Positions 8,103 to 17,456 of a DNA stretch of 64,000 bases are shown in pieces. The notes beneath the pieces were generated by a model, which was not told the DNA's origin, did not search any database, and saw nothing but the letters and a program-made list of their open reading frames with translations. This stretch comes from an uncultured Buttiauxella sp. (lineage in GTDB: Bacteria > Pseudomonadota > Gammaproteobacteria > Enterobacterales > Enterobacteriaceae): positions 1 through 64,000 of the forward strand of contig CAMLJN010000007.1 in NCBI GenBank assembly GCA_946480445.1. Direction: 5' to 3'. How positions within the stretch are numbered: the first letter of the stretch is position 1; the number at the start of each line of letters is the position of its first letter. The position numbers and the translations under genes were made by a program.

Positions 8103-9048
8103 GGCCAGCCTGCGACAGCAGCATGTTCATGCGCAGGAGGCTGCCTCGCCGATGCAACAGGCGCTCGCCGAACTCCAGGAGACATCCGGCAGCGCGCTGA
8201 TTGAAACGCTGGAAGATATGGGAATGGCGCTGAGCGGGCGGCTTAAAGATTTTCAGCAGACGGATTTAAAGGAGCGGCTGGAGCTGCGACAGCAGGCGTT
8301 GTTGAGGATGGTTCAGCGGATGCAGGAGCAGCAGGGCGGCATACCTGCGCAGCTGACGCAGCAGAATGCCAGCCAGCACCTGGGCCAACAGCTGCTGAGC
8401 GTTGCGGCTTTAATGCTTGCTGAAAAACCGGAAAGCAAAAAAAGGAGAACGCTCAGCGACAAGCTTGCTGAGCTGATGAGCCAGGAAGGGTGGGAAATAT
8501 CGCTGTTTGGCATGCTGGAGCTGGGGCAGGTGGACAAAAGCGCTCTCAGGCAAATCAATCGCTTGTTCCAGCAGGCAATGGATGAAGAAACCGTGTCATT
8601 GCCTGAATGGTTCCAGCGCATCATGGACTGGCCCGACAGGCGCCAGAGGGTGCGTGTATTACTGCGCATGATGGCCTTCGAGCTGTCCGCCTGCGTTGCT
8701 GGCGCACAGCAACAGCGGCTGGCCGCGGTACTGGTACGCCTGCGCCGTCTGCTGTTGTTTTTAGGCCTTGAGCAGGCGTGTCAGCGCACCGAGTCCGCCT
8801 GCGAGGTGGCATCAGGAACGCTGCTTCCGCTGCTTATCGAGATGACAAATGAAAGCTGGCTGTTTGATGAATGGCTCGCGCCGCGTCTGGCTCAGCTGGC
8901 CGCCTCTCAGCGTTTGTACAACCGACTTTTGCAGCATCTGGATGCGCTGTTCTCGCTGATGCCCGACCCCTGTTTTAACGATGAAGATCAGCGGGAACAA
9001 ATTCTCACCGTGCTGCGTGGCATGAAGGGAGATAGGGCTATCACCTGA
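8065..9048 (+). CDS. ssaL: SsaL-like T3SS gatekeeper (SctW)
   Basis: ATG 8065, preceded by GGAGAG, gives 327 residues (SsaL about 338). The all-helical protein has the HrpJ/SepL/SctW layout of tandem helical X-bundles. In Salmonella, SsaL forms a gatekeeper complex with SsaM and SpiC (SsaB) that holds back effectors until the translocon is secreted. SsaM is encoded next door, but SpiC/SsaB is missing from this window, so the complex would be incomplete. The gene overlaps the 3' end of ssaK. Confidence 0.83.
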   Translation: MRVSETTALQNHEASLRQQHVHAQEAASPMQQALAELQETSGSALIETLEDMGMALSGRLKDFQQTDLKERLELRQQALLRMVQRMQEQQGGIPAQLTQQNASQHLGQQLLSVAALMLAEKPESKKRRTLSDKLAELMSQEGWEISLFGMLELGQVDKSALRQINRLFQQAMDEETVSLPEWFQRIMDWPDRRQRVRVLLRMMAFELSACVAGAQQQRLAAVLVRLRRLLLFLGLEQACQRTESACEVASGTLLPLLIEMTNESWLFDEWLAPRLAQLAASQRLYNRLLQHLDALFSLMPDPCFNDEDQREQILTVLRGMKGDRAIT

Positions 9049-9102
9049 TTCCGCCCCTGCGCCATATCTGGAACTCTGTAACCCTATGGAAGCGGAGGTA
9101 GT

Positions 9103-9471
9103 ATGGCGTTAGACAAAGTCACCGAGCTTAACATTCTGCTGTTTATGCAGTTAGCCGATCTGCCCGTAAGACCGGTATCCGCCGAGATGCACTGGCGGGG
9201 TGAGAGATTTGAAACCTGGCTTACCTGGCGAGACGGCCGCATCCACATTAGCCAGTGCATGCCGCTGGATCCCTTTGATGACAACCTATTACTGCTGGCG
9301 CTACATCGCTGGCAGCCTGCCTACTTTGCCGGTATTCCACAACGTATTTTTCAGCTGCGTCATGGCTTAGCGATGGGATGCTGCCCGGCGGTCGATAGCG
9401 CGGCGGAACTCTGGCTGCGGGTGCATCGCCGCCAGCAAGCCTTTCTGGAGTCACTATGCAAATCTCAGTGA
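9103..9471 (+). CDS. ssaM: SsaM-like T3SS gatekeeper partner
   Basis: The 122-residue protein (SsaM about 122) starts at ATG 9103 behind GCGGAGG. It matches SsaM/SepD in length and position between sctW and sctV. It partners SsaL in switching from translocator to effector secretion. Visible features are a hydrophobic '[17 protein letters not shown]' core and no membrane segment. The stop overlaps the ATG of ssaV. Confidence 0.82.
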   Translation: MALDKVTELNILLFMQLADLPVRPVSAEMHWRGERFETWLTWRDGRIHISQCMPLDPFDDNLLLLALHRWQPAYFAGIPQRIFQLRHGLAMGCCPAVDSAAELWLRVHRRQQAFLESLCKSQ

Positions 9472-11516
9472 TGAAAAACAGGAGCCTGCAAGGCCTCCAG
9501 CGGGGGCTTGAGGCCTGTGCAGGGCGTCAGGACATTATTCTGGCTGTGGTGCTGCTGATTGCCATCGTGATGATGATCCTGCCGTTGCCGACATTCATGG
9601 TCGATATCCTGATCGCCGTCAACGTCGCCTTTTCGGTCATTTTACTGCTGATTGCCATCTATATTAATGACCCGCTGGATCTGTCGGTCTTCCCGTCTCT
9701 ATTGCTGATTACCACGCTGTACCGTCTGTCACTGACCATCAGTACCTCGCGGCTGGTTTTGCTGCAGCACGATGCGGGGGATATCGTCGATGCTTTCGGC
9801 CATTTTGTGGTAGGAGGCAACCTGACGGTGGGGCTGGTTATCTTTAGCATCATTACCATTATCCAGTTTATTGTCATCACCAAAGGGACTGAACGCGTGG
9901 CCGAAGTTAGCGCCCGTTTCTCTCTCGACGGCATGCCCGGTAAGCAAATGAGCATTGATGGCGATCTCCGCGCCGGGGTGATAGACGCTCTTCAGGCGCG
10001 GCAGCTGCGCCAGCAGGTTCAGCAGGAAAGCCGCTTTCTGGGGGCCATGGACGGCGCCATGAAGTTTGTCAAAGGCGACGCTATTGCCGGCATTATTGTG
10101 GTGCTGGTCAACATCATCGGCGGCATCATCATTGCCGTGGTGCAGTACGACATGCCGCTGGGTGAGGCGGTACAGACCTACAGCGTGCTGTCGATAGGTG
10201 ATGGATTGTGCGGGCAAATCCCCTCGCTGCTTATCTCCCTGAGCGCCGGAATCATTGTGACTCGCGTACCTGGGGAGAAGAAACAGAATCTTGCCAGTGA
10301 ATTAAGCGCCCAGCTTGGACGCCAGCCGCAGGCACTTATGCTTACGGCTGTAGTGCTGGTTCTGTTCGCCCTGATCCCCGGCTTTCCCTTCCTTGATTTC
10401 TTTGTTTTGGCGGTCTTCACTGCGCTGCCATTCTTTTTATTCTGGCGTCGCTCCAGACTCCCGCAAAACGATGCAGAGCAGGCGGGTGAGATGACTGAAG
10501 ACACGATGCAGCCTGGCGCTCGCCCGTTAACGCTGCATGTGATGTCCGCGCTGAATACCAGCACGCTGGCCCGGGATATTGATGCCTTACGCTGGACGCT
10601 TTTCGAAGAGTACGGCGTGCCTTTACCGGAAATCACTATCAAAGTAGATAGCCGGGACTGCGTGCCGGGCATGGCGGTACTGATTTACCAGGAGCCGGTC
10701 TTTTCATTAGCCATTCCTGAAAACGCGTACCTGCTGCTGGAGCCGGATAAATACCCGGAATGCGATGTCCAGCAGCTGCCGGATGGCATGGGAATTATCG
10801 GCTGGTTGTCTGCGGAGGCAGGAAAAAAAGCGCAAAGCATGGGGCTGGCGGTTGTAGAGGGAAACCAGCGCATCACGGCATTAATTCGCCAGGTCTTGTT
10901 GCGCCACATGGCTGAGTTTATTGGTGTACAGGAAGCGCGATATCTGATGGACGCCATGGAGAAGCGCTATTCGGAGCTGGTTAAAGAGCTGCAGCGACAG
11001 CTGCCGATAAGCAAGATTACCGAAACCCTACAGCGACTGGTGGCAGAAAGTATTTCGATCCGCGATTTGCGAACGGTCTTTGGCACCCTGATTGAATGGG
11101 CGCCGCGGGAGAAAGATGTGTTGATGCTGACAGAATATGTGCGCATGGCGCTACGCCGACACATTTTGCATCGGCTTAAGCCAGACGGTGAAGCATTACG
11201 CGTGCTGCGAGTGGGGGAGGGCATCGAAAACCTGATTCGGGAATCCATTCGCCAGACCTCGATGGGAACCTATGCCGCCCTCAGCCTTGCGCAAAGTAAT
11301 CGCATCCTCAGCTTAATTCACGATGCGCTGGCAGAGCATGGCGAATTGAATATTGTAACCTCCGTCGATGCTCGCCGTTTCCTGCGCAAAATTACTGAAA
11401 CGGGTCTGTTTAACGTTCCCGTACTCTCCTGGCAGGAGCTGGGAGAAAACTGTGCGGTGCAGGTTGTACACAGCATCGATCTTACACAGCAGGAGCTTGC
11501 CGGCGATGACGATTAA
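9456..11516 (+). CDS. ssaV: SsaV export gate protein (SctV)
   Basis: The 686-residue protein has about seven to eight transmembrane helices in its first ~320 residues. These are interrupted by the FHIPEP-family signature near '[20 protein letters not shown]', and a large cytoplasmic C-terminal domain follows. That domain forms the nonameric ring docking chaperone-cargo complexes. ATG 9456 overlaps ssaM; ATG 9471, just after the ssaM stop, is an alternative. SctV is the largest and best conserved export apparatus gene, and this copy is full length without frame damage. It overlaps the ssaN start by 11 bp. Confidence 0.95.
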   Translation: MQISVMKNRSLQGLQRGLEACAGRQDIILAVVLLIAIVMMILPLPTFMVDILIAVNVAFSVILLLIAIYINDPLDLSVFPSLLLITTLYRLSLTISTSRLVLLQHDAGDIVDAFGHFVVGGNLTVGLVIFSIITIIQFIVITKGTERVAEVSARFSLDGMPGKQMSIDGDLRAGVIDALQARQLRQQVQQESRFLGAMDGAMKFVKGDAIAGIIVVLVNIIGGIIIAVVQYDMPLGEAVQTYSVLSIGDGLCGQIPSLLISLSAGIIVTRVPGEKKQNLASELSAQLGRQPQALMLTAVVLVLFALIPGFPFLDFFVLAVFTALPFFLFWRRSRLPQNDAEQAGEMTEDTMQPGARPLTLHVMSALNTSTLARDIDALRWTLFEEYGVPLPEITIKVDSRDCVPGMAVLIYQEPVFSLAIPENAYLLLEPDKYPECDVQQLPDGMGIIGWLSAEAGKKAQSMGLAVVEGNQRITALIRQVLLRHMAEFIGVQEARYLMDAMEKRYSELVKELQRQLPISKITETLQRLVAESISIRDLRTVFGTLIEWAPREKDVLMLTEYVRMALRRHILHRLKPDGEALRVLRVGEGIENLIRESIRQTSMGTYAALSLAQSNRILSLIHDALAEHGELNIVTSVDARRFLRKITETGLFNVPVLSWQELGENCAVQVVHSIDLTQQELAGDDD

Positions 11517-12825
11517 GGCAGACATTCTGGCCGCCCTTGAAAAATCCCTTACCCCAATGCAGGACGTGCCACAAGGCTACCTGAAGACCGGGCGGATACT
11601 GCACGTCGGCGCGACGCTACTCAATGCTTACCTTCCCGGCGTTTTTATGGGCGAGGTGTGTTGTCTGTTGCCTGAAGGCGCACTTGCCGAAGTGGTCGGC
11701 ATTGATGGATCCACGGCGCTGCTTTCACCCTTTGTCAGCACGGCTGGTTTGTATTGCGGACAGCGGGTCCGTCCCCTGGGGCGACGGCACCGTGTTCCGG
11801 TGGGTGAAGATCTTTTAGGCCGGGTGCTGGACGGTATGGGTCTGCCTCTTGATGACGGCCCCAGTCCACATGGCCCCTGGCGAGATTATGATGCGCCGCC
11901 ACCCTCGCCGCTGCTGCGCCAGCTGATTGACAAACCCATGCTTACCGGAATACGCGCTATCGACAGTTTATTAACCTGTGGTGAAGGGCAGCGCGTCGGG
12001 ATTTTTGCGGCGGCAGGCGTGGGGAAAAGTACGCTGATGTCGATGCTGTGCCGCAGCCCGGACAGCGACATCAACGTGCTGGTGCTGGTAGGCGAACGCG
12101 GTCGTGAAGTGCGCGAGTTCATCGAGCAAACGCTGGATGAGGAGACCCGACGCCGCTGCATTATTGTGGTTTCAACGTCTGACCGGCCCGCGCTTGAGCG
12201 AATGAGGGCGCTGTGGGTGGCGACCACGATCGCGGAAGCCTTTCGCGATCGTGGCAAACGCGTACTTTTGTTTGCTGATTCGTTAACCCGCTATGCCCGT
12301 GCGGCCCGGGAGATAGCGCTCGCCAGCGGAGAAGTTGTGGGATCCGGCAGCTATCCACCCAGCGTTTTTGCCGCCCTGCCACGGCTACTTGAGCGGGCGG
12401 GTAAGGGGAAAATCGGCAGTATCACCGCCTTTTACACCGTGCTGGTGGAAAGTGACGACATGAACGAACCGCTGGCCGATGAAGTGAGGTCGTTACTTGA
12501 CGGCCATATTGTGCTTTCGCGCCGTCTCGCTGAAGCGGCCCACTTTCCCGCCATCGACGTATTAGCAAGCCTGAGCCGTCTGATGCCGATGGTGGCAAGC
12601 AGCGAACACCGCGCGCTTGCGAACGCGGTGCGTCATCTGCTGTCGGTTTATCGCGAAGTGGAGCTACTGGTGCGAATAGGGGAGTTTGTCCGTGGAGAAG
12701 ATCCGCAGGCCGACCGGGCGGTGGACAGCTATGCCGACATTTGCCACTTCTTGCAACAAAAGAGTGATGAACCATGCCATCTCGACGAACTGCTGGCGCA
12801 CATGCGTTATTTGACGGGCACCTGA
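11506..12825 (+). CDS. ssaN: SsaN T3SS ATPase (SctN)
   Basis: ATG 11506 gives 439 residues; upstream codons lie inside ssaV and are not conserved. The P-loop is 'AAAGVGKST' at residues 168-176, the Walker B is '[10 protein letters not shown]' and the ATPase family signature is near '[20 protein letters not shown]' (around residues 285-305). This F1-beta-like hexameric ATPase strips chaperones and unfolds substrates at the export gate. Length and motifs are complete. It overlaps both ssaV and ssaO. Confidence 0.95.
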   Translation: MTIKADILAALEKSLTPMQDVPQGYLKTGRILHVGATLLNAYLPGVFMGEVCCLLPEGALAEVVGIDGSTALLSPFVSTAGLYCGQRVRPLGRRHRVPVGEDLLGRVLDGMGLPLDDGPSPHGPWRDYDAPPPSPLLRQLIDKPMLTGIRAIDSLLTCGEGQRVGIFAAAGVGKSTLMSMLCRSPDSDINVLVLVGERGREVREFIEQTLDEETRRRCIIVVSTSDRPALERMRALWVATTIAEAFRDRGKRVLLFADSLTRYARAAREIALASGEVVGSGSYPPSVFAALPRLLERAGKGKIGSITAFYTVLVESDDMNEPLADEVRSLLDGHIVLSRRLAEAAHFPAIDVLASLSRLMPMVASSEHRALANAVRHLLSVYREVELLVRIGEFVRGEDPQADRAVDSYADICHFLQQKSDEPCHLDELLAHMRYLTGT

Positions 12826-13196
12826 CGCTGAGTTGTTTGCTCAGGATTAAAGATCGGCAAGAGGAGCGTCTGCGACGGCAGATAACGGAACTAACGCAAC
12901 AGCAGCAGAAAACGGAGCATTTATGTCGTCAGTGCCGGGAGCAACGTCATGAACTGACTCAGCGGCTCAATCAGATACTCACCTGGTCCGGCACGCTGCC
13001 TGCCTGCGAACTCATGGAGCAGAAACAAACAATGAATGATTTATTTCAGGAGGAATACGGTTTGGCGCAGCAGCAGCGCTTGCTTTCACAGACGCAAAAA
13101 CGCCTGCAGGAGCAGCTGAGCCAGCTGCAGGCTGAGCTGGTAAGCATTATGAAAAAAAAGGAAAAATTGAGGAGCCTGCTAAACCATGAATGTTAA
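12774..13196 (+). CDS. ssaO: SsaO-like T3SS stalk protein (SctO)
   Basis: The protein is a long antiparallel coiled coil rich in Gln, Glu, Arg and Leu, as in SctO/FliJ stalks. It ends with 'MKKKEKLRSLL', very close to the SsaO ending. ATG 12774 gives 140 residues but reaches 52 bp into ssaN; SsaO is about 125 residues, so a later TTG near 12837 could be the real start. SctO acts as the rotor-like stalk between ATPase and SctV. Overlaps ssaP by 11 bp. Confidence 0.83.
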   Translation: MPSRRTAGAHALFDGHLTLSCLLRIKDRQEERLRRQITELTQQQQKTEHLCRQCREQRHELTQRLNQILTWSGTLPACELMEQKQTMNDLFQEEYGLAQQQRLLSQTQKRLQEQLSQLQAELVSIMKKKEKLRSLLNHEC

Positions 13197-13554
13197 CAAA
13201 ACGGAAGGCTGTCTCTGGCATAACTGTCTGCCGGAGCGGGAAGGGCAGCCATCGCCGGACACCGCCAGATTTATCCAACTGATGGCGCAGGTGGCGGAAC
13301 TGCCCGACGGCAGGGTGGGTAAATCGGTGCTGTTGACACCGCGCAAACAACGTTACCGGCTGGTGGGGGGCTTTGCCGCAGGGCTAGTTTGTGAGATAGA
13401 CACGCGGCAAGGCAAAACCTATCTGAAGGTGCTGGTCCCGCAGCCTGATTTATGCCAGCAGCTGCAATACTTTTCCGACTGGCTTAACGCCGGACTGTTG
13501 GCGGCCGGGCACAGCGTTGTGCTGGAGGTGGTGTATGACGCGGATATCTCCTGA
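13186..13554 (+). CDS. ssaP: SsaP-like needle length regulator (SctP)
   Basis: The 122-residue protein matches the short SPI-2-type SctP (SsaP about 124 residues). The N-terminal ~25 residues are polar, followed by a compact domain with 'YRLVGGFAAGLVCEID' and 'KVLVPQPDLCQQL' that should be the substrate-switch domain contacting SctU. It starts at ATG 13186 inside the ssaO end and overlaps ssaQ by 20 bp. SctP measures needle length and triggers the switch to translocator export. Confidence 0.8.
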   Translation: MNVNKTEGCLWHNCLPEREGQPSPDTARFIQLMAQVAELPDGRVGKSVLLTPRKQRYRLVGGFAAGLVCEIDTRQGKTYLKVLVPQPDLCQQLQYFSDWLNAGLLAAGHSVVLEVVYDADIS

Positions 13555-14539
13555 GGAGAGTGGCCTCGCCGGGATGCTGCAGGCGGAAGGCGTAGAGCTG
13601 GGTGCTTTACATATAGCTCCCCGGCAGTGGACCGCGAGTCCTCAGGGGAGACTGTTTTCAGTCATCGTGGGGGAGACGTTGTGCGACATCTGGTTAGCAG
13701 AAGATGACTGGCAGACGTGGTGTGAAGGAACCCTGGGGACGTCGTTAGAAAAAGAGATCGCTCCTCAGTTGCTGGCGGGTATTGCTGAATGGGGGTTGTC
13801 GCCGCTGCTACAGGCCAGCGGTGCAAAATTGCAGGACCTGTCGGGAGAACCGATTTATTGCAGCATGCTGAACAATTACGTTGCGGTGGTTTTTGACTGG
13901 CAGATTGATGGCTACTCGTTTCATGCTTTGCTTTTTGGCTGGCCAACCAGCTGGTTTCGCGCTATTGCCCGGCAAATTACCCCCAGAGTGCGGCCGGTGC
14001 GCCTGCTGCCGCCGGTTGCTTTCGCCTGCTATGCGGGCTGGTGTCAGGTATCAGCCCAGGAGATGAGGCGCGTTTGTGCAGGCGTTGGATTACGGATGAC
14101 GCCTTTTGGTCAGCCGCGCGACGCAGAGCTTGTCGTGTTACTGACCACGACAAGCGCAGCATTTATCCGTATTGAACCGGGGGGAAATGTGAAGATTGAA
14201 CAACTTGTGCACGATATGGAAAATTTGCTGGCTGAGGAAGGGGATGACCTGGGCTCTGTTTCACCCATGCCGCTGCATTTTGACGCCCTGCCGCAAAAGC
14301 TGCTGGTAGAAGTGGGACAAATTGATATTGCCCTTGGCACGCTGCGTACCCTCAGCGAAGGCGACCTGCTTGCCACAGAGGCGAGGCTCTCTTCCGAGGT
14401 TAAGCTCAGGCTGAACGGCAGAGTGATAGGCCTGGGAGAGCTGATCGCCTGCGGTGAGAGCTTTATTGTGCGGGTCACCCAGTGGTATTTGCACTGTGAC
14501 GATACGCCCGGGAACACAGAGGATACGGTCAATACCTGA
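13535..14539 (+). CDS. ssaQ: SsaQ cytoplasmic ring protein (SctQ)
   Basis: ATG 13535, preceded by CTGGAGGTGG, gives 334 residues (SsaQ about 322); GTG 13517 is a weaker alternative. The C-terminal ~80 residues form the SPOA domain ('LLVEVGQIDIALGTLRTLSE' to 'GESFIVRVTQWYL'), and a second SPOA-like segment precedes it. SctQ forms the sorting platform pods that dock SctK and SctL. A probable internal translation start encodes a separate short C-terminal product (see the entry at 14189). Intact frame. Confidence 0.9.
   Translation: MTRISPEESGLAGMLQAEGVELGALHIAPRQWTASPQGRLFSVIVGETLCDIWLAEDDWQTWCEGTLGTSLEKEIAPQLLAGIAEWGLSPLLQASGAKLQDLSGEPIYCSMLNNYVAVVFDWQIDGYSFHALLFGWPTSWFRAIARQITPRVRPVRLLPPVAFACYAGWCQVSAQEMRRVCAGVGLRMTPFGQPRDAELVVLLTTTSAAFIRIEPGGNVKIEQLVHDMENLLAEEGDDLGSVSPMPLHFDALPQKLLVEVGQIDIALGTLRTLSEGDLLATEARLSSEVKLRLNGRVIGLGELIACGESFIVRVTQWYLHCDDTPGNTEDTVNT
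14189..14539 (+). CDS. Predicted internal translation product of ssaQ (SsaQ short form)
   Basis: GTG 14189, codon 219 of ssaQ, is preceded at about 5 bp by the purine run GGGGGGA, a strong candidate ribosome site in mid-gene. It would give a 116-residue protein holding the last SPOA domain. Salmonella ssaQ is known to make a short C-terminal form from an internal GTG at about codon 217, which binds and stabilises the full-length protein. The near-identical codon position supports conservation of this dual product. Prediction only. Confidence 0.65.
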   Translation: MKIEQLVHDMENLLAEEGDDLGSVSPMPLHFDALPQKLLVEVGQIDIALGTLRTLSEGDLLATEARLSSEVKLRLNGRVIGLGELIACGESFIVRVTQWYLHCDDTPGNTEDTVNT

Positions 14540-14598
14540 TAGAGGGGGCGGGAAGGGGGGGCTATAACTGGCTTATCGCCGTATAAACAGGATAGATC

Positions 14599-15246
14599 AT
14601 GCCTTTACCTGACTCTCCCTGGCAGCTGATTTCGCTGCTATTTTTACTCTCTCTGCTGCCGCTTGCTATCGTTATGGGCACCTCGTTTCTGAAACTGGCG
14701 GTGGTGTTTTCGATTTTGCGCAATGCGCTCGGTATTCAACAGGTTCCACCCAATATGGCGCTCTATGGCCTGGCGCTGGTGCTCTCACTCTTTATCATGG
14801 CCCCGACGTTCATGGCGGTAAAAGCCCAGTGGCATCCGCCACAAGAGGCGGGGGCTTTACCCTGGCAACAGGGGTGGGACAGCCGCGCGCTTGGCCCTTA
14901 TCGCCAGTTTCTGCAAAAAAATGCCGATGAAAAAGAGGCGCATTATTTTCGCAATCTGATAGCCAGGACCTGGCCGGAAGAGGCCCGGCGTCGCGTTAAG
15001 CCTGACTCACTGCTGGTCCTGCTGCCCGCTTTTACCGTCAGCCAGCTGTCGCAGGCGTTTCGCATCGGCCTGCTTATCTACCTTCCGTTTCTGGCGATTG
15101 ACCTGCTGGTTTCCAACGTTCTGCTGGCAATGGGGATGATGATGGTGTCACCGATGACCATCTCCTTGCCGTTCAAACTGCTGATTTTCCTGTTAGCGGG
15201 CGGCTGGGACCTGATCCTTTCTCAGCTGGTGCAGAGCTTTACATGA
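14599..15246 (+). CDS. ssaR: SsaR export gate protein (SctR)
   Basis: The 215-residue FliP/SctR family membrane protein starts at ATG 14599 behind AGGATAG. It has four predicted membrane helices, two near the N terminus and two after about residue 140, with signature sequences 'MGTSFLKLAVVFSILRNALG' and 'FLAIDLLVSNVLLAMGMMM'. SctR forms the pentameric core of the export gate with SctS and SctT. The stop overlaps the ssaS start by 4 bp. Complete. Confidence 0.95.
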   Translation: MPLPDSPWQLISLLFLLSLLPLAIVMGTSFLKLAVVFSILRNALGIQQVPPNMALYGLALVLSLFIMAPTFMAVKAQWHPPQEAGALPWQQGWDSRALGPYRQFLQKNADEKEAHYFRNLIARTWPEEARRRVKPDSLLVLLPAFTVSQLSQAFRIGLLIYLPFLAIDLLVSNVLLAMGMMMVSPMTISLPFKLLIFLLAGGWDLILSQLVQSFT

Positions 15247-15509
15247 ATGACGCCAGCCTGACTCATTTTGTCACAGAGCTGCTGTGGCTGGTGCTGATGA
15301 CCTCATTGCCGGTGGTGCTGGTGGCATCGGTGGTAGGGATCGCGGTCAGTCTACTCCAGGCACTCACCCAGATTCAGGATCAGACCCTGCAGTTCATGAT
15401 CAAACTGCTGGCCGTGGCGCTGGTCATTATGGCGACCTACCACTGGCTGGGGGGGCTACTGCTGGCCTATACGCGGCAGGTGTTATTGCAAATAGGAATG
15501 CGCGGGTGA
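15243..15509 (+). CDS. ssaS: SsaS export gate protein (SctS)
   Basis: The 88-residue FliQ/SctS family protein starts at ATG 15243 and has two membrane helices flanking 'VSLLQALTQIQDQTLQF', the family signature of the cytoplasmic turn. It joins SctR5 and SctT in the export gate. Its TGA overlaps the ATG of ssaT by one base, so translation is probably coupled. Confidence 0.94.
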   Translation: MNDASLTHFVTELLWLVLMTSLPVVLVASVVGIAVSLLQALTQIQDQTLQFMIKLLAVALVIMATYHWLGGLLLAYTRQVLLQIGMRG

Positions 15510-16279
15510 TGCTTTCTCTTAGCGACGGCCTGGCGACGGTGGCGCTGGCGATGATGAGGCCGCTTGGGCTGACGTTGCTTTTTCCTCTGTTGCAAATCGG
15601 GAGCCTTGGATCGTCCCTGATTCGTAATGGGGTGCTGCTGGCGATAGCGCTGCCGGTGCTGCCGGCGGTTTACGCCCAGCCCGCTGTCCATCACGGATGG
15701 GACTGGTTAAGCCTGATTCCTGGGGAGCTGCTAATTGGCCTGATGTTGGGTTTTTGTGCGGCCATTCCCTTTTGGGCTGTGGACATGGCGGGATTCCTGA
15801 TTGACACGCTACGTGGCGCAACAATGGCAACCGTGTTCAATCCGGCGATGTCGGTGCAGACGTCGATTTTTGGTCTGCTTTTTAGCCAGTTTTTGTGCGC
15901 GCTGTTTTTTATTAACGGCGGATTCACTGAACTGCTGACGGCGTTATATAGCTCATACCACTTTTTACCTCCCGGCAAGGTGATTGTTTTCAACCCGTCT
16001 TTTTTGCATTTTCTTCTGGCTCAGTGGCAGGTGTTGTACCGGTTGTGCCTGAGTTTCTCTCTGCCGGCCGTGCTCTGTATGGTGCTGGCGGACCTGGCTC
16101 TCGGGTTGCTCAATCGTTCCGCTCAGCAGCTCAACGTGTTCTTCTTGTCTATGCCGGTAAAAAGTGCGCTGGCGCTGTTTTTGCTGCTTATCTCCTTACC
16201 CTACGCTTTTCATCACTACCAGCTGGAGAGCGAAACCCTCTACCGACACGTAAGCAGGTGGTTAGCCAGCCATGAGTGA
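15509..16279 (+). CDS. ssaT: SsaT export gate protein (SctT)
   Basis: ATG 15509 gives 256 residues (SsaT about 259). The upstream extension to 15284 is a read-through of the ssaS region in another frame and is rejected. The protein is a FliR/SctT-type membrane protein with about six helices and the conserved 'PGELLIGLMLGFCAAIPFWA' region. It caps the SctR/SctS gate. It overlaps ssaU by 8 bp. Confidence 0.94.
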   Translation: MLSLSDGLATVALAMMRPLGLTLLFPLLQIGSLGSSLIRNGVLLAIALPVLPAVYAQPAVHHGWDWLSLIPGELLIGLMLGFCAAIPFWAVDMAGFLIDTLRGATMATVFNPAMSVQTSIFGLLFSQFLCALFFINGGFTELLTALYSSYHFLPPGKVIVFNPSFLHFLLAQWQVLYRLCLSFSLPAVLCMVLADLALGLLNRSAQQLNVFFLSMPVKSALALFLLLISLPYAFHHYQLESETLYRHVSRWLASHE

Positions 16280-17321
16280 AAAAACCGAACAGCCGACGGA
16301 GAAAAAGAAGCGCGACAGTCGCAAGGAGGGGCAGGTTATCAAAAGCCTGGAGATAACCTCCGGCATTCAGCTACTCACCATCCTGGCCTTTTTTCATTTT
16401 TTTGCCGATGAGGTTGTGCGCCAGGTTGCCGCGCTGATCCTGCTGTCTTCCCGGCTGATCAATCAACCTTTTGACTACGCTTTCAGCCTGTTAACGCGGG
16501 CATTACTTAGCGCAGGAGGAACGTTTTTTACCTTATTCGCAGGGATGCTGGCAACGGCGACCGTAACCAGCCTGGTTGCGCAGGTTGGTTTTATGATTGC
16601 CACTAAGGCGGTGGGTTTTAAAGGCGACAAGATTAACCCGGTCAACAACCTTAAACAGATTTTTTCCATGCACAGCCTGGTGGAATTACTTAAATCTTGC
16701 CTGAAAGTTATCTTATTAGGGCTGATATTCGTGTCCCTTTTCCGCTATTTTTCCTCGACATTTCAGGCGCTTCCTTACTGTGATGCGAGCTGCGCTATCC
16801 CGATTTTTTCTGTCATGATTCGCTGGATGTGGTACGCATTGCTGATCTTTTACGTGGTGCTGGGCGTCATTGATTATGCCTTCCAGACACACAACACCAT
16901 GAAACAGCAGCGTATGAGCAAGGAGGACGTAAAACAGGAGAACAAGGATATTGAGGGCGATCCGCAGGTTAAAAAACGGCGGCGAGAAGCGCAACGCGAG
17001 ATGCAAAGCGGCAGTTTAGCGCAGAACGTCAGGCAGTCCGCTGTTATTATCCGTAACCCGACACACATCGCCATTTGCCTCGGTTACGATCCCGTTGAAA
17101 TGCAGGTTCCCAGAATACTAGAGAAAGGCGTAGATGCGAGGGCCGAACATATTGTGGCACTGGCCCAGAAGGCGTCTATTCCGGTGGTGGAGAATATCTC
17201 TTTGGCTCGCCAGCTCTTTTATCACGTTAAAGATGGCGAAACGATCCCCGAATCGCTCTTCGAGCCGGTAGCCGCACTGCTGCGGATGGTGTTGGATATT
17301 GATTATGATGCCCAGGCGTAA
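16272..17321 (+). CDS. ssaU: SsaU export switch protein (SctU)
   Basis: The 349-residue FlhB/SctU protein has four membrane helices in the first ~200 residues, a charged linker, and a cytoplasmic domain with the autocleavage motif NPTH at residues 262-265 followed by 'IAICLGYD'. Self-cleavage between Asn and Pro changes substrate specificity from early to later substrates, with SctP. ATG 16272 overlaps ssaT by 8 bp. It is the last gene of the secretion cluster and appears fully functional by sequence. Confidence 0.95.
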   Translation: MSEKTEQPTEKKKRDSRKEGQVIKSLEITSGIQLLTILAFFHFFADEVVRQVAALILLSSRLINQPFDYAFSLLTRALLSAGGTFFTLFAGMLATATVTSLVAQVGFMIATKAVGFKGDKINPVNNLKQIFSMHSLVELLKSCLKVILLGLIFVSLFRYFSSTFQALPYCDASCAIPIFSVMIRWMWYALLIFYVVLGVIDYAFQTHNTMKQQRMSKEDVKQENKDIEGDPQVKKRRREAQREMQSGSLAQNVRQSAVIIRNPTHIAICLGYDPVEMQVPRILEKGVDARAEHIVALAQKASIPVVENISLARQLFYHVKDGETIPESLFEPVAALLRMVLDIDYDAQA

Positions 17322-17348
17322 AGGCACAGGGGCTGCGCAAGTGCTCTT

Positions 17349-17370
17349 ATATCAGGCCATACCCTGATAT
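17349..17370 (+). terminator. Hairpin after ssaU
   Basis: ATATCAGG (17349-17356) pairs with CCTGATAT (17363-17370); a short T run begins eight bases later. It is a probable end of the ssaG-ssaU transcript. Confidence 0.5.
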
Positions 17371-17456
17371 CCGCTGTTTTATAGCCGGTTTACTATCGTC
17401 AGGTGTTAAATAAGAGAATCGGTTAAATGATGCGTATTTTATATCAGGAGAAAGTT

